Shown here: positions 20,992-33,800 of the stretch, one piece after another
Layout of the letters: every line of letters begins with the position of its first letter
Position numbering within the stretch: position 1 is the stretch's first letter
From: Loripinus fragilis
Taxonomy: Eukaryota > Mollusca > Bivalvia > Lucinida > Lucinidae
NCBI GenBank assembly: GCA_964019695.1
Contig: OZ026517.1
Location: 55,979,672-56,043,671, forward strand
Direction: 5' to 3'
Length of the DNA: 64,000 bases
Translations under genes and position numbers: made by a program
The notes under the pieces: generated by a model
What the model was told of the DNA's origin: nothing
Database searches by the model: none
The model's input: only the letters and a program-made list of their open reading frames with translations

Positions 20992-23900
20992 ATAACTGAT
21001 AGTCAGGAAAAAAAATCAGAAAAAGACGCTTATTTAAGAAGGTACAGGCATTTTGTGAAGAAAAGGTTTTGAGATACCTAATAGGAGTATTTTGGTATGC
21101 TGAATCCAAAAACCAATGTTGGCAAGCTGAAAAATGGCGTCTTCACTATTAAATTTGCATATTTCCAAGATGGCCGCCAAATTGAAGAAAAATCCATAAA
21201 AATCTGTAGAGTAACGTATTAAGGATGCCAAACTGGTACAGATCAATCCAAAAACATCTTATCATGATTGGAGGTTTTCACTGACAACAATTTATGCAGT
21301 TAGAATTAAAAATATGACCAAGAGGTAATCAGGGGAGACAATTTGAGCAAAAAAATCTTGCTTCCAACTAAGTTAAGTTTTTCACGATACTCCATGCATC
21401 TTCATTATCTGGCTCAAACATGTCGGGAATGATTTCATTAAAGTGAGAACATTAAAAACCGCATCGCAGTTATATCACTATTGTTTGCAGGAATATATGC
21501 CAACTTTAACAATATTCTGTAAGTTTCAGCTAGGGGTGGGGTAGACTAGCCACTAGTCTGATATCATATTCTTTTTTATAAATGATAATTTCAATTTGAA
21601 ATAATAATTTCTTTAATCTCCCTCTTTTCTCTATGATAGCAATATTTGTGATAAGGTGTGGATATCAGACCTTGATGTCAAAGAGGAGAAAGAGATTAAT
21701 CAATTTATAATGAATGAAACGTAAAGTAAAATTGACAAAAACATCAAGGTCTAGGAGCTAGACTAGGGGTGGGGATTAATGCGATTTCAAAGAAAGTGGA
21801 CCTGTACCTAAATAATGACTCGTATCTCATCAGCAACTCACCCTACACTATTAAAATTGCTAGCAAATTAAAGCTTAGATATAGTACTTTCATCCGATGG
21901 AATGGTCTGATATGCAGATTTATTATATAATTGCATATTCATCGATACTGATTGAAATTTCAGAAAATAAGGAAAAATTATAGAAAGCAAATGTAAACTG
22001 AATGCTGCCCAAAACTGTCCTTGTTGCATGTTATTATATCATCAGTGATACAATTTGACAAGTCCTTTCATCCAATAGTCATATATAAAATTATCTCATT
22101 TGCATATTCATGAATATTTATGAAACTAAAAATAGAGGTAAAATCATGGAATAACTATTTGCCCCCCCCCCACACACACACACACATACACCTCTGGAGG
22201 GGGAGGGGGCTTATAAGACTTACCTTGCACCCAATGACAATTACTCACGGATGCCAAATTGTTTAGTTGGACCACTAAATACCAAAAATTCTTAAATTCT
22301 CCGAAAAAAACCTGTTTCGATTACATAAAATTGCTTGGTGTCCATGGCAACCCATCGGACACTGTAGCTGGGTCATTTGCAAACAGACCCAAGATCGAAA
22401 CTTGCTTGCCGCACATACTTTCGTGAATTTTTTCTCTGTTCCACTAATTCAGAAAAGCAAGTTGTCAGTTACTGGTGAAACAAAATGGTCGCTAAATAGC
22501 AAAGAAAAGACTGACTCAGGGAGTCTTGCCTAGAACAATTCCCCCCCCCCCCCCCATGTGAAAATCCACAATAAGATTCTAAAGAAAGTGGGTGTACCTA
22601 CAAAATGATTCGTATCTAAGCAGCAACTTATCCTAGACTACCAACCCTGGTACCAAATTAAAGCCCAGACATATTTTTATTCCATGCTGATATGCATTTT
22701 TTTTTGTTTTTGCATATTCAAGATTATTAATAAAAAAAATAGAAATAAAAGAAAATTCATAGAAAAAATAAGGGGGTGTACCTATACACAGTACCAATAT
22801 GTCAATTGCTAGTTATCATAAACTATCAAACTGGGTACCAAATCAAAGCCTAGACAAAGTACTTTTACCCAATGGTACGATATGCAAATGATCTCATTTG
22901 AATATTCATGAATATTGATGAAAACATGACAAACAAGAGAAAAATGGTAGAACAAACAGGGAGGTTACGTACAATCTTACCTTAATGTCAGCTGGTAACT
23001 ATTCTAGACTATCAAACTTGTTACAAAAATAAAAGTTGAGACATTACACTTTAACCCATTAGAATGATATACAGATGATATAATTTGCATATTCATGAAT
23101 ATTAATGAAAACATTATAAATAAGAGAAAATGTTAGAAATGTTAAAGGGGTGTACGCACAACTTAACCAATATGTCAGCTGCTAACTATTATAGACTTCC
23201 AAAATTGGTACAAAATGAACGATGAGTCATAGTACTAATAGTCTAATATACAAATTGTAATTACAAATTTGTGAATATTAATGAAAACATTAAACAAAGA
23301 AAGAAAAATTGCAGAAAAATTAAAACAGGTATATCTACAAAATTACCTCTATCTCATCTGCTAATTGTCCTAGACTAACAAGCTTAGTACCAAATAAATG
23401 CTAAGACTTAGCGCATTTATGCCATGATCGGATATGCAAACCATTTTATGATAATATTCTTGAATATCAATTTAAATGTTACAAATGAGAGAAAAATGGT
23501 AATAGAATAAAGGGGGTGTACCTTCAAAATTACTCATATCGTAGCTGCTAATATTCCTAGACAACCACACTTGGTACCGACTTAAACTTAAGACATTTTA
23601 CTGTACTCAATAGTCATTATATGAAATTATCCATTTTTAAAATTTATTAATATTAATGTAAACATTAGAAATGAGAGAAAAAGGTAGAAAAATTAGTGGG
23701 GGCCTACTTCTAAAATTACTCCTATCTCATATTTTAATTGCTCTAGACAATTAATCTTAGTATCAAATTAAGGCTGGGATAAATTATTGTATTCCAACGG
23801 TCAGATACACAATCATTTAACAAACATATTCATGAATATTGATAAAAACTATAATAAAATAAAGCAAAATTGAAAACAAATCAATAAGGTTTTATCTTCA

Positions 23901-25193
23901 GAAAATACTCATTAATAAACAAATTAGATAATTTGCATATCAATCAACACTATATTAGACCCTTTTCTGGACTTTAATTTTGGAACAAAATTAGAAAGTA
24001 AGTGAGTATGAAATCTAGTATAAATAGCAGCTGAGATATGAGTAATTTTGTATGTACATTCTATTAATTGTTCACTAATTTTTCTCATTTCTAAAATCTA
24101 ATTACTATTCATGAATACAATTTTTAGATAAATTTGCATAATGTACCACCATTATGTAAACATGCTCTGTATTGGCATTAAATTGATATCAAGGTTGGTA
24201 GTTTAGGATAGTAAGCAGCTGAGATGTTGAAAAATTTGCATGTACACCCCCTTAACTTTTTTATGACATTTCTCTTACTTCTAATGTTTTCATTGATATT
24301 CATGAATATGCACATTTGATCTTTTGCATAGCTGAACATAAGATAAAAGTCCTATGTCATAATATTCAGTTGGTACCAAGTTTAAAAGTTTCAGATGAGT
24401 TGCTGCTGAGATATGAGTAATTCTGTAGGGACATCCCCATTCTTTAGAAGCGCATTATGCGTTGCCATGGAAACCATGCAATTTCTCAAAGCTCAAATGG
24501 GTTTTTCTTTATGGCAATATTTTCCCCATTTAGGTGATCTTCCAAAACAATTTGACACACATTAGAAGTTTTCCTGATGGTGCAAGGTTGGTCTAATTAG
24601 ACCCTAGGGTACTAAGGAATGTCCATACTGTAACTTTTTATAGATATAAAATGTACCATATATTTGGACATGGACTTGTGACATATTTGTTTTAAAACAA
24701 AACAACTTGTTGATTATCAAAGTTTCTTTCTCATTTATTACTTGAAAAGTTGGTTAACATTCCAAAATCGTGCTATGATTAAAACTAATAAAAATAGCAG
24801 GATACTGAATAAGGCCAGATTATATATGATTTTATAGACTAACGGACATTTATTACCGTGAATACGGTAATATCCCGGAATAATTATCTAAATTGTCGCC
24901 TAAACCATGAACTATAATGGTAAAACAATATTAGGACATAATACAAATGATTCTGGATAAAAACAATGTCAAAAAATAAAATATTTCAGTAATATATCAA
25001 ATTCCATGATTTTTGGCGGCCATTTTGAAAATATGCAAATTAGGTCATTAAGACGTCATTTCTCAGCTTGCCAACATTGGTTTTTGGATTCAGCATATCA
25101 AATTACCCCTAATCAAGGTGTCAAACCCTTTTCTTCACAAAATGCCTGTACTTGTTAACTTTTCTGATTTTTTTCCTGACTATGACAACTATA
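20992..25193. mobile_element. Foldback-like element 1 (4.2 kb, tandem-repeat arms)
   Basis: The outer ends are inverted repeats of about 190 bp (20992-21180 and 25012-25193). Both read inward TAGTCAGGAAAAAAA.TCAGAAA, then TACAGGCATTTTGTGAAGAA, then GCTGAATCCAAAAACCAATG. Inside the left arm lie about eight imperfect direct repeats of roughly 185 bp; inside the right arm lie about three copies in reverse orientation. Long inverted ends built of direct subrepeats are the mark of foldback-type transposons. No transposase-like ORF exists, so this copy is non-autonomous or a relic. Confidence 0.75.
21775..24480. repeat. ~185-bp tandem repeats in head-to-tail then inverted order
   Basis: The anchor 'ACTC(A/G)TATCTCAGCTGCTAACT...TAGACTA' recurs near 21830, 22610, 22800, 22985, 23170, 23345, 23535 and 23715 on the plus strand. 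It recurs inverted near 24030, 24205 and 24390. Units also share TTTGCATATTCATGAATATT and AGAGAAAAATGGTAGAA. Orientation switches at about 23.9-24.0 kb. Confidence 0.8.
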
Positions 25194-25561
25194 GTTTTGT
25201 GCTTAAATCAAACCCTAACGTTAAGTGCATCTAACAAAATAAAAATACTTTGAAAATATTGCATAATTATGCCAGGACTTTAGGGTTTAGGGGGTGGGGT
25301 ATTTTTGTGACCAAATTTTATTCCACAGAAAGTCAAAGTTTGGTCGAGTATTCACCTAAATACATGTTAATATAATGGTTGCGGCATAAAACTTGAGACC
25401 AAAGTGATGCATTTGCATAAAATTCGGGTTGAGAAAATTTCATTGTTTCGTCTAAAAAAAGTGTACTGTCAATTACTTTTGACTATTACCTGTAATGTTT
25501 CAAGCAACCAGTTTGCCTTGTGCACTGAGGTGTATCATATCTGTATACTGTATAAATCATA

Positions 25562-25712
25562 GTCTAGATAAACACAGTTTTTTTTAGCGTAAAGTCGTAA
25601 TATTTTCTTACACATCAGATTTAACCTATAATTTTGGTGCTTAAAAGATCCGTCTCATTACGACGGTTCTTTTGAGTACCCACAACTTAATGTTTTGGTT
25701 GAGAAATGAGAC
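25562..25712 (+). mobile_element. 'AAAAGAACCGTCTC' hairpin element, copy 1
   Basis: A leader TCTAGATAAACA...AGCGTAAA is followed by the hairpin GTGCTTAAAAGATCCGTC / GACGGTTCTTTTGAGTACCC and the tail TGTTTTGGTTGAGAAA. At least six copies lie in the window. Confidence 0.7.
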
Positions 25713-25848
25713 AATTTATTTCTTTGTAAGCACTCATAACTAAAGCCCTGATTTATGCCATTGCAAATTGATATTTACCTACAGGTTTTTACAAAATAAG
25801 TTTTTAATAAGTTTTTATAATAAAGTGTTTTTGAGCATTTTGACAGCG

Positions 25849-25962
25849 TTCCCCCCCCCCCCCCCCGTGACCAAACATGCCATTTTTATATGATGTGTGA
25901 AATGTAGAACTACAACTGTATGCAAGAGGATTAGTTTGGTCACGGGGGGGGGGGGGGGGGAA
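25849..25962. repeat. Inverted repeat of C16 and G17 tracts
   Basis: A run of 16 C followed by GTGACCAAAC faces GTTTGGTCAC followed by 17 G, about 57 bp apart. It is probably a small TIR element with homopolymer termini. Confidence 0.75.
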
Positions 25963-26880
25963 GCACCTCAGTAAAACTTTTTTCTATTTTCTATATGTTG
26001 AATAGCAAAATAAGAGTTTTCAACCCATATTTTTCAATTGTTACTTGTCCAAAGAGAAAACGGCTTTGTGAATAAGTCGAGGGTTGAACCTACTATCTTT
26101 TTCATAGAATAAATCATTTTCTTTGAAACTTTTCTCTGGTCATTTTATGGGCAATCCTTCATTAAGACTGTCCAAGGTCCTTTCAATTTGTGTTGTCGTC
26201 GAGTCTTGTTTTGTTTTTTTGTTTATTGTTTTTTTTTTTTTTCTTGCTCTCTTTTTGCGCATGCATCTTTCTTTTTTTATTTTGAACGTAACAATTAGAT
26301 CTTAAAGTAATGTGCTTTTTACGATTTTTTTCGCGGAACAATTAAGCTGATTCATATGACAGCGTTTAACATTGAAATTTTAATAGGAGTGATACTGACT
26401 TATTGCCATTAAGACGTAGTGGTGTTGGGGATGCTAAGCACTTTTTTTTATCAATGAAGGTAATATTGTGGACCTTATAGCACCTTTAAACTGTACAACA
26501 CAGTTCGTCTAAATGCTCTAATCAGTGCATATTACTGGCATTGAACATATACATGACTGCATTTCTAGTTTGGGACATGTCACTTTCCCTAGAGTGATTA
26601 CAATTGGTAGGGAAATAAAAAAAAATCTTCCGTAAAATCAAACATAACACTTATTGGCTCATTGTCGCTCTTGCAAAGAATTTCTAGCCCAGGCCTAATC
26701 TCTTGTCCTTATTGTGATGGCTAAATATGTCGCATGCTGATTGCCTTTATAGTTTAAATAATATTTTATTTCGAAAATACATAGCATGGGTAAATAATAC
26801 ATTATTATACATGAGCACATGACAGGATCTGATAACAAGCATCACTGCTTATAGCAATTGCCTTTGGGTAACATGTCAGC
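25963..26880. other. No gene recognised
   Basis: T-rich stretches around 26210-26280 produce a hydrophobic spurious frame. Nothing is supported. Confidence 0.5.
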
Positions 26881-26945
26881 GGCCACTATCGGCCCGCCAG
26901 CGAAACGTCATTGAAATGCCGTTTCGCTGGTGAACGATTGTGGCC
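26881..26945. repeat. 66-bp hairpin, 'GGCCACTATCGG' family, copy 2
   Basis: GGCCACTATCGGCCCGCCAG faces CTGGTGAACGATTGTGGCC. It is slightly more decayed than the other copies. Confidence 0.8.
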
Positions 26946-27702
26946 GGTTATTCTTGAAAGTTTTATGTGTTTTTTTTTGGAAAGTTAAAAAAAAACTGCA
27001 GGCTGCAAAAAAACGTGATACATTACCCAGTTAATCTTTGGCACCGTTTAATATGACTCATGCATAGCGGTAAGAAGTGAATAACCAATGAACGGCTCCA
27101 GCTAATCGCTTTATTTCCGACACCCGATTCTATTGGTCGAGACGGGTATATCGTCACATCATGAAATTTAATCTATTTATGAATGAGCATTGGTTAAATA
27201 GTATTACTAGCCTGTAATGCCATTCGAAAATATAAAGCTGTTAATTGTGTGAAATGTGTAAGTTCTTATCATTGACCCGTGCAAAATAAGTATTCTAAGA
27301 ATTAAACATTATATAGCGAGATACGAGTACCATTCAATGCCTTAGCCTGGCCAAACATGGCGCGTGTGCATGATATCCTGTTTATACTTAAGGGTATACT
27401 GGATCACACACGCAGACATGTTTTCCCTTGACACAGGTCGACTTTCATTGATTTTGTTTACTGTGTTCCACCCGAGTAAGCCGGCTTAAGTTACTAATAA
27501 TAGTTATTTTAAAGTTCGAGTTCAGCCAGATTTGCGCACTATTGCTTCTGAGCAGTTAGAAGGCGATTATTGGTCTTGCTATATAAACGCATATTGTGGA
27601 CAAAATTTCGGACATATAGATTATGGAAATATATTGTGGACATATTTTATTCTTATATTGCGGACATTTAGAGTAGATACAACTCCTGGAGACTGATGCA
27701 TC
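26946..27702. other. Upstream region of the receptor-like gene
   Basis: No gene. This presumably holds the promoter and 5' UTR of the following gene, but no core element can be assigned with confidence. Confidence 0.4.
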
Positions 27703-27772
27703 ATGATTTTTGTTGTTTTGTTGACAAGTTTTCTCGCGGTAGCATCAGGAATACCACATGGTAAGTGTCTGC

Positions 27773-27823
<51 letters not shown>

Positions 27824-30800
27824 TTCATTTATTTATTTATTCATTTATTTATTTATTTCGACCAGCTCATGTAGATATTAAAGCGGGCCACTATCGGCCT
27901 GCCAGCGAAATGCCTTCTAAATGACATTTCGCTGGCGGGTTGACAGTGGCCCGAGATTACACGTTGGCTTGGTTATCGCATATTCGCCAAATCAGTCTTT
28001 AAGTGTTTATGTGTTCAGTTTTGTTTTTAGCGGAAAGAATAATGTCATATTTTCATGAAGAAATGTTCAAGGCAAGAACTCTTAACGTCTTATAGAAAAA
28101 AGGGAGATGCAAAAACCAAGATTATTTCCGTAAATAGAATATTTTTAATACGATCCTGATCAGGGCGTCTGATTCAAGGGTGGATCCAGAGGGGGACATG
28201 GGGTCCGCCCCCCCCCCCCCCCCCCCCCTCGTGAAAAATCACAAAAATATAGGGTTTCTTAGCAAAACTTGTCCGGATCCCCCGAAAAATCACAAAGCTA
28301 CCAAGCCATCATTCAATGCTGGGCAATCATGGGCTCGCCAGCGAAACGCCATTTAAATGGCGTTTCGCTGGCAGGCCGATGATGGCCCGCTTTTATTGGT
28401 ATTTTCGATTCTTCCCTCATCAACTAAAAAAACATCAGTGTTGGACCCCCCCTGACAAAATTTTCTGGATCCACGCATGTGATCTGTGTCTTCACAGTTT
28501 GCTAAAGAATGATCAATCAAAAACATCAGTCGTATAAAAGTGGAAAATACAATAAACAACCCTAAATGTGGAAATGGACTCGTTCGTTTTGTATGGGACA
28601 GTTTAGCTTAAGGTAAATGTCTCTTTTGTATTGTCTTTTTTCAGAAATCAACTTTTGCTCCGGAGTATCTATTCATGACTTATTTTACCCCTCGTCGAAT
28701 GTGGACTTTCAAGATTCGAGAATCTACAGCCCGCTTGTCTTAGATGGATCCGACTCCGCCATTACTTCGGCGGGAAATTGGCATTCGGGTGTCACGTCAT
28801 GTACGTGCATTATCCGGAATGGAAATTACGATATTCCAAAACTCAGAATCAGACATTCAACTGATGGATACAAAACTTGCGGAAAACGGATAGAACTAGT
28901 GAAATTTGGGGAAAAGGCTCTGCATACCTTTGGCTGTGGGTCGAATACATTGGAGCTGCAAAACTTTATGAATGGAGGAAATATCACGGCGACTTTGTTT
29001 TTGGAAACACCGAGGATTAGAGACCAGACGTTTCAAATGACCATTGATCTAGGTAATCCTCTCTCTCTCTCTCTATTCATTTCAAAGGTACTGCCCAGCA
29101 AACATATAACGTCAAAACAACGTCGCATGAACCTCGATGCGACGTCATTACAAATGACGTCGTATTGACGTTCATGCGACGTTGTCGATGCGATGTAATT
29201 ACGAATGACGTCGCATAGACGTTCGTGCGACGTTGTTTTTGCGTGTGTCTACTATACTTCTACCACGACCTCTAAGTAATGACCCTCGATGCATTCAATT
29301 CATATACCGTTACAGTCACGCCTCAAAGCGTTTTGTGGAAGTTTAGGCTACAGAAGCCTTAGATATGAAGATACAACCTCACGCAGGCCCGATACGATTA
29401 CGTAATTAAACTGATTATTTTTTTTCTTATTTCTCAACCAAAAAATGTGTCGTGGGTACTCAAAAGAACCGTTTCTTCTGAGCACTCAAAACATTTGTTA
29501 CAAAATATTAACTTTTTACGCTTATCTTTTGTTTGTTTACCAGGGCCTATGACCTCAAGGATTTCTTTGCAGAGTATCGCTATCCTGTACTATCAAACTT
29601 CAGATTAACCAAATTTTCGTGGATAAAACCAAAATACTTTCGCTTGTTTTGTATGCCTTAATTGATTGTAATATCGATTGTTATCATTGTTATCATTTTA
29701 TCGTCTGCTTAGTACTGAACCAACCAAGGAAGACAGTTAACATCAATTCTCTGTAACTACTGAGCCTGTTATAATAGAGGTTGTTCACGCTCGGTCTCGG
29801 ATTTTATTAAAAATTGCTGACAATGATTCTTTCTTGGTAAAACCAAAAAAAATAATGCTAGTTCACTCATTTGTCTTTCCGTTGCCATGGCAACAGCTTC
29901 CAAATATTTTGGCCAAAAATCAGCCAAAATTACCTTAAAATTCAATAATTTCACTGCAAAATTGCCATTTATACTGCCTTTCTTTCACAATATTTTTCAT
30001 TTTGTCTGGTAATTCTAACTTAAACTTATCTAAATCATACCTCATACCATCCAGAAAAAAAAAGTTTTTGTTGACTAAATTAACACTGAATGTGGGTGGG
30101 GTAACACAACCCCGAAATGTGTCGTTTTTTGCACTTTTTGACAGCTTATATCATTAAGGGCTCGACAGCCGGACACATTACAGGACTAACCTGAAAATCA
30201 ATATAACCCCATCTTTCAAAAATTAGAATAAAATTTTTGGGAAGTTACCATCTTCCATGTGTTACCATGGAAACAAGAGGTACACCGTTCCAAAATGCAT
30301 GTTTTGATTTTAACAAATATTTATGAGGTGTGAAATTCACACAACGGCCAGACTGTAACACTGAACAAAAGAAAGTGTTAAGCTACCATTTTTCTGCCAA
30401 TATCTATAAAAAATATTATCAGAGGCCCCAATGGGGGTTTGATTGAGTCATTTTAGGGGCACAATGGGGGCAAAATTTAAGAAATTATTTGAAAAAAAGT
30501 CAAAGCTCTCTTACATTATAGAATTAATTGTATCAAAGTTGTTTTGAAAAGCCATGTCTACATTATAAAATTGTTATTAAAGAATAAAAACAATTGTAAA
30601 TCTCAGGAGGGGCTCCCGAAGGGGCTGAAATAGATTGAATGTGGGTGGGGTAACACAACCCCGAAATGTGTCGTTTTTGCACTTTTTGACAGTTTATATC
30701 ATTAAGGGCACGAAAGCCGGACACATTATAGGATTAACATGAAAATCTATATTACCCCATCTTTCAAAAACTACAATAAAATTTTTGGGAAGTTACCATC

Positions 30801-33800
30801 TTCTATGTGTTACCATGGAAACAAGAGGTACACCGTTCCAAAATGCAAGTTTTGATTTTAACAAATATTTATGAGGTGTGAAATTCACACAACAGCCAGA
30901 CTGTAATACTGAACAAAAGAAAGTGTTAAGCTACCATTTTTCTGCCAATATCTATAAAAAATATTATCAGAGGCCCCAATGGGGGTTTGATTTAGTCATT
31001 TTAGGGGCGCAACGGGGGCAAAATTTCAGAAATTATTTGAAAAAAAGTCAAAGCTCTCTTACATAATAAAATAAATTGTATCAAATTTGTTTTGAAAAGT
31101 CATGTCTACATTGTACAATTGTAATTAAAGAATAAAAACAATTGTAAATCTCAGGAGGGGCTCCCAAAGGGGCTCAAAATCGATTGAATGTGGGTGGGGT
31201 AAGCCTACCCCTAAAAATCATACTTTTTGCATTTTTGATTAGCCACAGACAGCTTGTGCGGATAATTTGACATCTTGGTGTATGCTTAATTAAAGCATTG
31301 AGTGTGAAATATCATGAGATAGAAAAAGAAATGGGAAGATGATTCAAAACATAAAATTAAATATGCAGCGAATATCCGTCAAACATTTTGCAAATATGCG
31401 ACGAACATGCATTTAAATATGTAAATTAAATATGCAGCGAACAATAATTGCGACTATCCTGCGAACAAGCAGCAATCAATGATTTACAAAAGTCAAAGCT
31501 TGTTAAACTCAAATAGTCAAAATTAATTTATCCATTGTGCACTGACCTCAGCAAGCAACACCATTCCAGAACAATCAAAAGGTATCAACTCAAACATCAT
31601 AGGAACAGAAAAACACATCAGAAGAGATAACATTCCGTAAAAAAGACTTCTCAACATGTTGTCAATTATGCATCATGGCAATTATGACAGCCATTTAATG
31701 GCAAAAAGCAGTCAGTTAATGCCCCTGATAAACACAGGTAACTACCGAGGTGGAACAAATGATAAACCCGGTCCAACCATTTGAAATCCTCTGCCTTTAT
31801 CATAGGGTCATAATGGTGATTAGGTGATAAATAAGTGTAATTATTTTGACAGCTATGCCAATTAAGAGATGCTGATAAGCATTAACTGAGTAAAAATGTT
31901 GAAAAGATTATAAAATAAGATGTTTTAAATTGATTTGGAATATTCTGAGTCATATTTCAAGAAAAAATGTTTTCCAATATTTGCAATAAAAGCAGGGATA
32001 AAAACCGAGGAGACCCAACTATTTGGACCTAGTTGTTCTGAGAGAGTAGTCAAGGGAGAAAACTGACTGCTGTCTCCCATTGAAGAGTTTTAAGGGGAGA
32101 TAATTTTGAATCTATCTCCCCATTAAAAAAATAAGATCTAATGATTGGTCACTTACTCCCTTTACCTGGTGGCCTGCATTACTAATTGAATCAATGCCGC
32201 AGGGCTCCCGGTTTTTCGGACGGTAGAGTCCCTTCTGTAGTTTATCTTGAAATTTAACCTCGGGGTACTTTGTTAAATTATGCACATGGAACGGCAAACA
32301 GTGTGGACCCTGGTCGGGCAGTTCACAGAGGTATGTCTGATCCGGGTCTGCGCTGTTCGCTTTGACCTATTTGTCCGAGGGGTCCGGAACCTTGCGGTTT
32401 GTACTAACCACAATACTCCCGAGTGCCGTCAGTCTGATCTAGTCACCCATGAAGCTTTCTTCTAATTGTTTTTGCTGTTTTATGTATTTTTGACATGTGT
32501 ATATGTTGTTGTTTGACATATACCCCAGCTAGGGGTCTTGTCTTGAATAAACACCTGAAGACCTGATCTTTAGACTGAGAGCTATATGAGTTGAAGTTCC
32601 TTAGATGAACTCTCCGCGAATACATAAAAAGTTAAAGTCACTGTTACGAACATACAACGAACAGTATCCAGAACTAAGTTCTTATTGCGAATACTGGGCG
32701 AATAGTACCTTGTGCTTGAAAAAAAGTTAAGTTTTTGCTGCGAATATGCAGCGATTATATGACAAACTGCAAACATTCAGCGACCACTTTTTTGTCAGAC
32801 CAACATTGTTCGCTGGGTATTCGCGACAAGAAGTGAATATATAGCGAACAATTACTGTAAACAATGCAGTTCGCAGAATATTCACAGCATTTTCGTCAGA
32901 TATTCGCACAAAGACAGCTTTTCCGTAAGGGCCCCTGGAAAATGTTGGACCCGAAAAGTATAGTTTTCTTTGAAATTAACCATTGATAAACCACTGTAAA
33001 TCTGTAAAATAAGTTGAGGACTAAAAAAACTATGTCACAGAGCTGTTTCTGGCACTTGGGCCTGGACCCCCTCCCACCCTGACCAGAATTCCTGGATCAG
33101 CGCTTGTCGCATTTATCCAATCAATTGACGCTGCCTAAAATGGCATCAAATGAGACATCCAAAAAAAAGCTGTTCTCTATTGGCACCAGGTGGTGCTATT
33201 TGGGATACAAGTTTACCGAGCCTTTTGAACAGTACGCTAATTGAGAGCTAAAAGTGCGAATACGGTATTTTATGGGCATGTGTTTCTTCAACTTTTAGTT
33301 TAAAATTCGCACTCCCTGGCGTAATGATCGAGCTCGATCGAGCTAGTAGTTATTTAAAGGAATAAAGTATTTATGTTTATGTTATAAGTTCATTATCTCT
33401 GGAGTATCTCCCATATGCGGATCCAGAGTGGAGTATAGGGGGTCCGGACCCCCCTTGAAAATCACAAGTTATATGGGTTTATATAGAAATTAGCATTTGG
33501 ATCCCCCCCCCCCCCTGGAAAAAGTTGGACCCCACTGGAAAATGTTGGCTCCCCTCTCGATCCTTTGGAAAGTATAGTTCTCTCTGCAATAAAACCATTG
33601 GACCACCTCTGTAAACTGTAAAATAAGCCGAGGACTAGAAAAACGTTGTCCAGGCTGTTTTTTTGGGCCGTTGATCCTGGAACACCCACCCCACCCTCCT
33701 GACAAAACTTCCTGGATCTGCGCTTGTGTCCATGGGTGCTTCGATGCACCAGTGACGTATATTAGAACATGGATCCCTGGTTGCACTTCCACATGTAATG

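Noticed and set aside
21775..24480. CRISPR-like array or centromeric satellite
   Set aside because: Units are contiguous, diverged and reverse orientation near 24 kb inside inverted ends, and the genome is animal; a foldback element explains this better.
30878..31066. A 62-codon frame repeated in both arms of the foldback element (also 36049-36237, minus strand) and relatives
   Set aside because: The frame is kept because the 549-bp units are nearly identical. It begins with GTG rather than ATG, other units carry early stops or frame differences, and no motif is visible. Not called as a gene.
32112..32580. Possible retroviral-type LTR end (AATAAA near 32547)
   Set aside because: No partner repeat, primer-binding site or gag/pol frame was found nearby.
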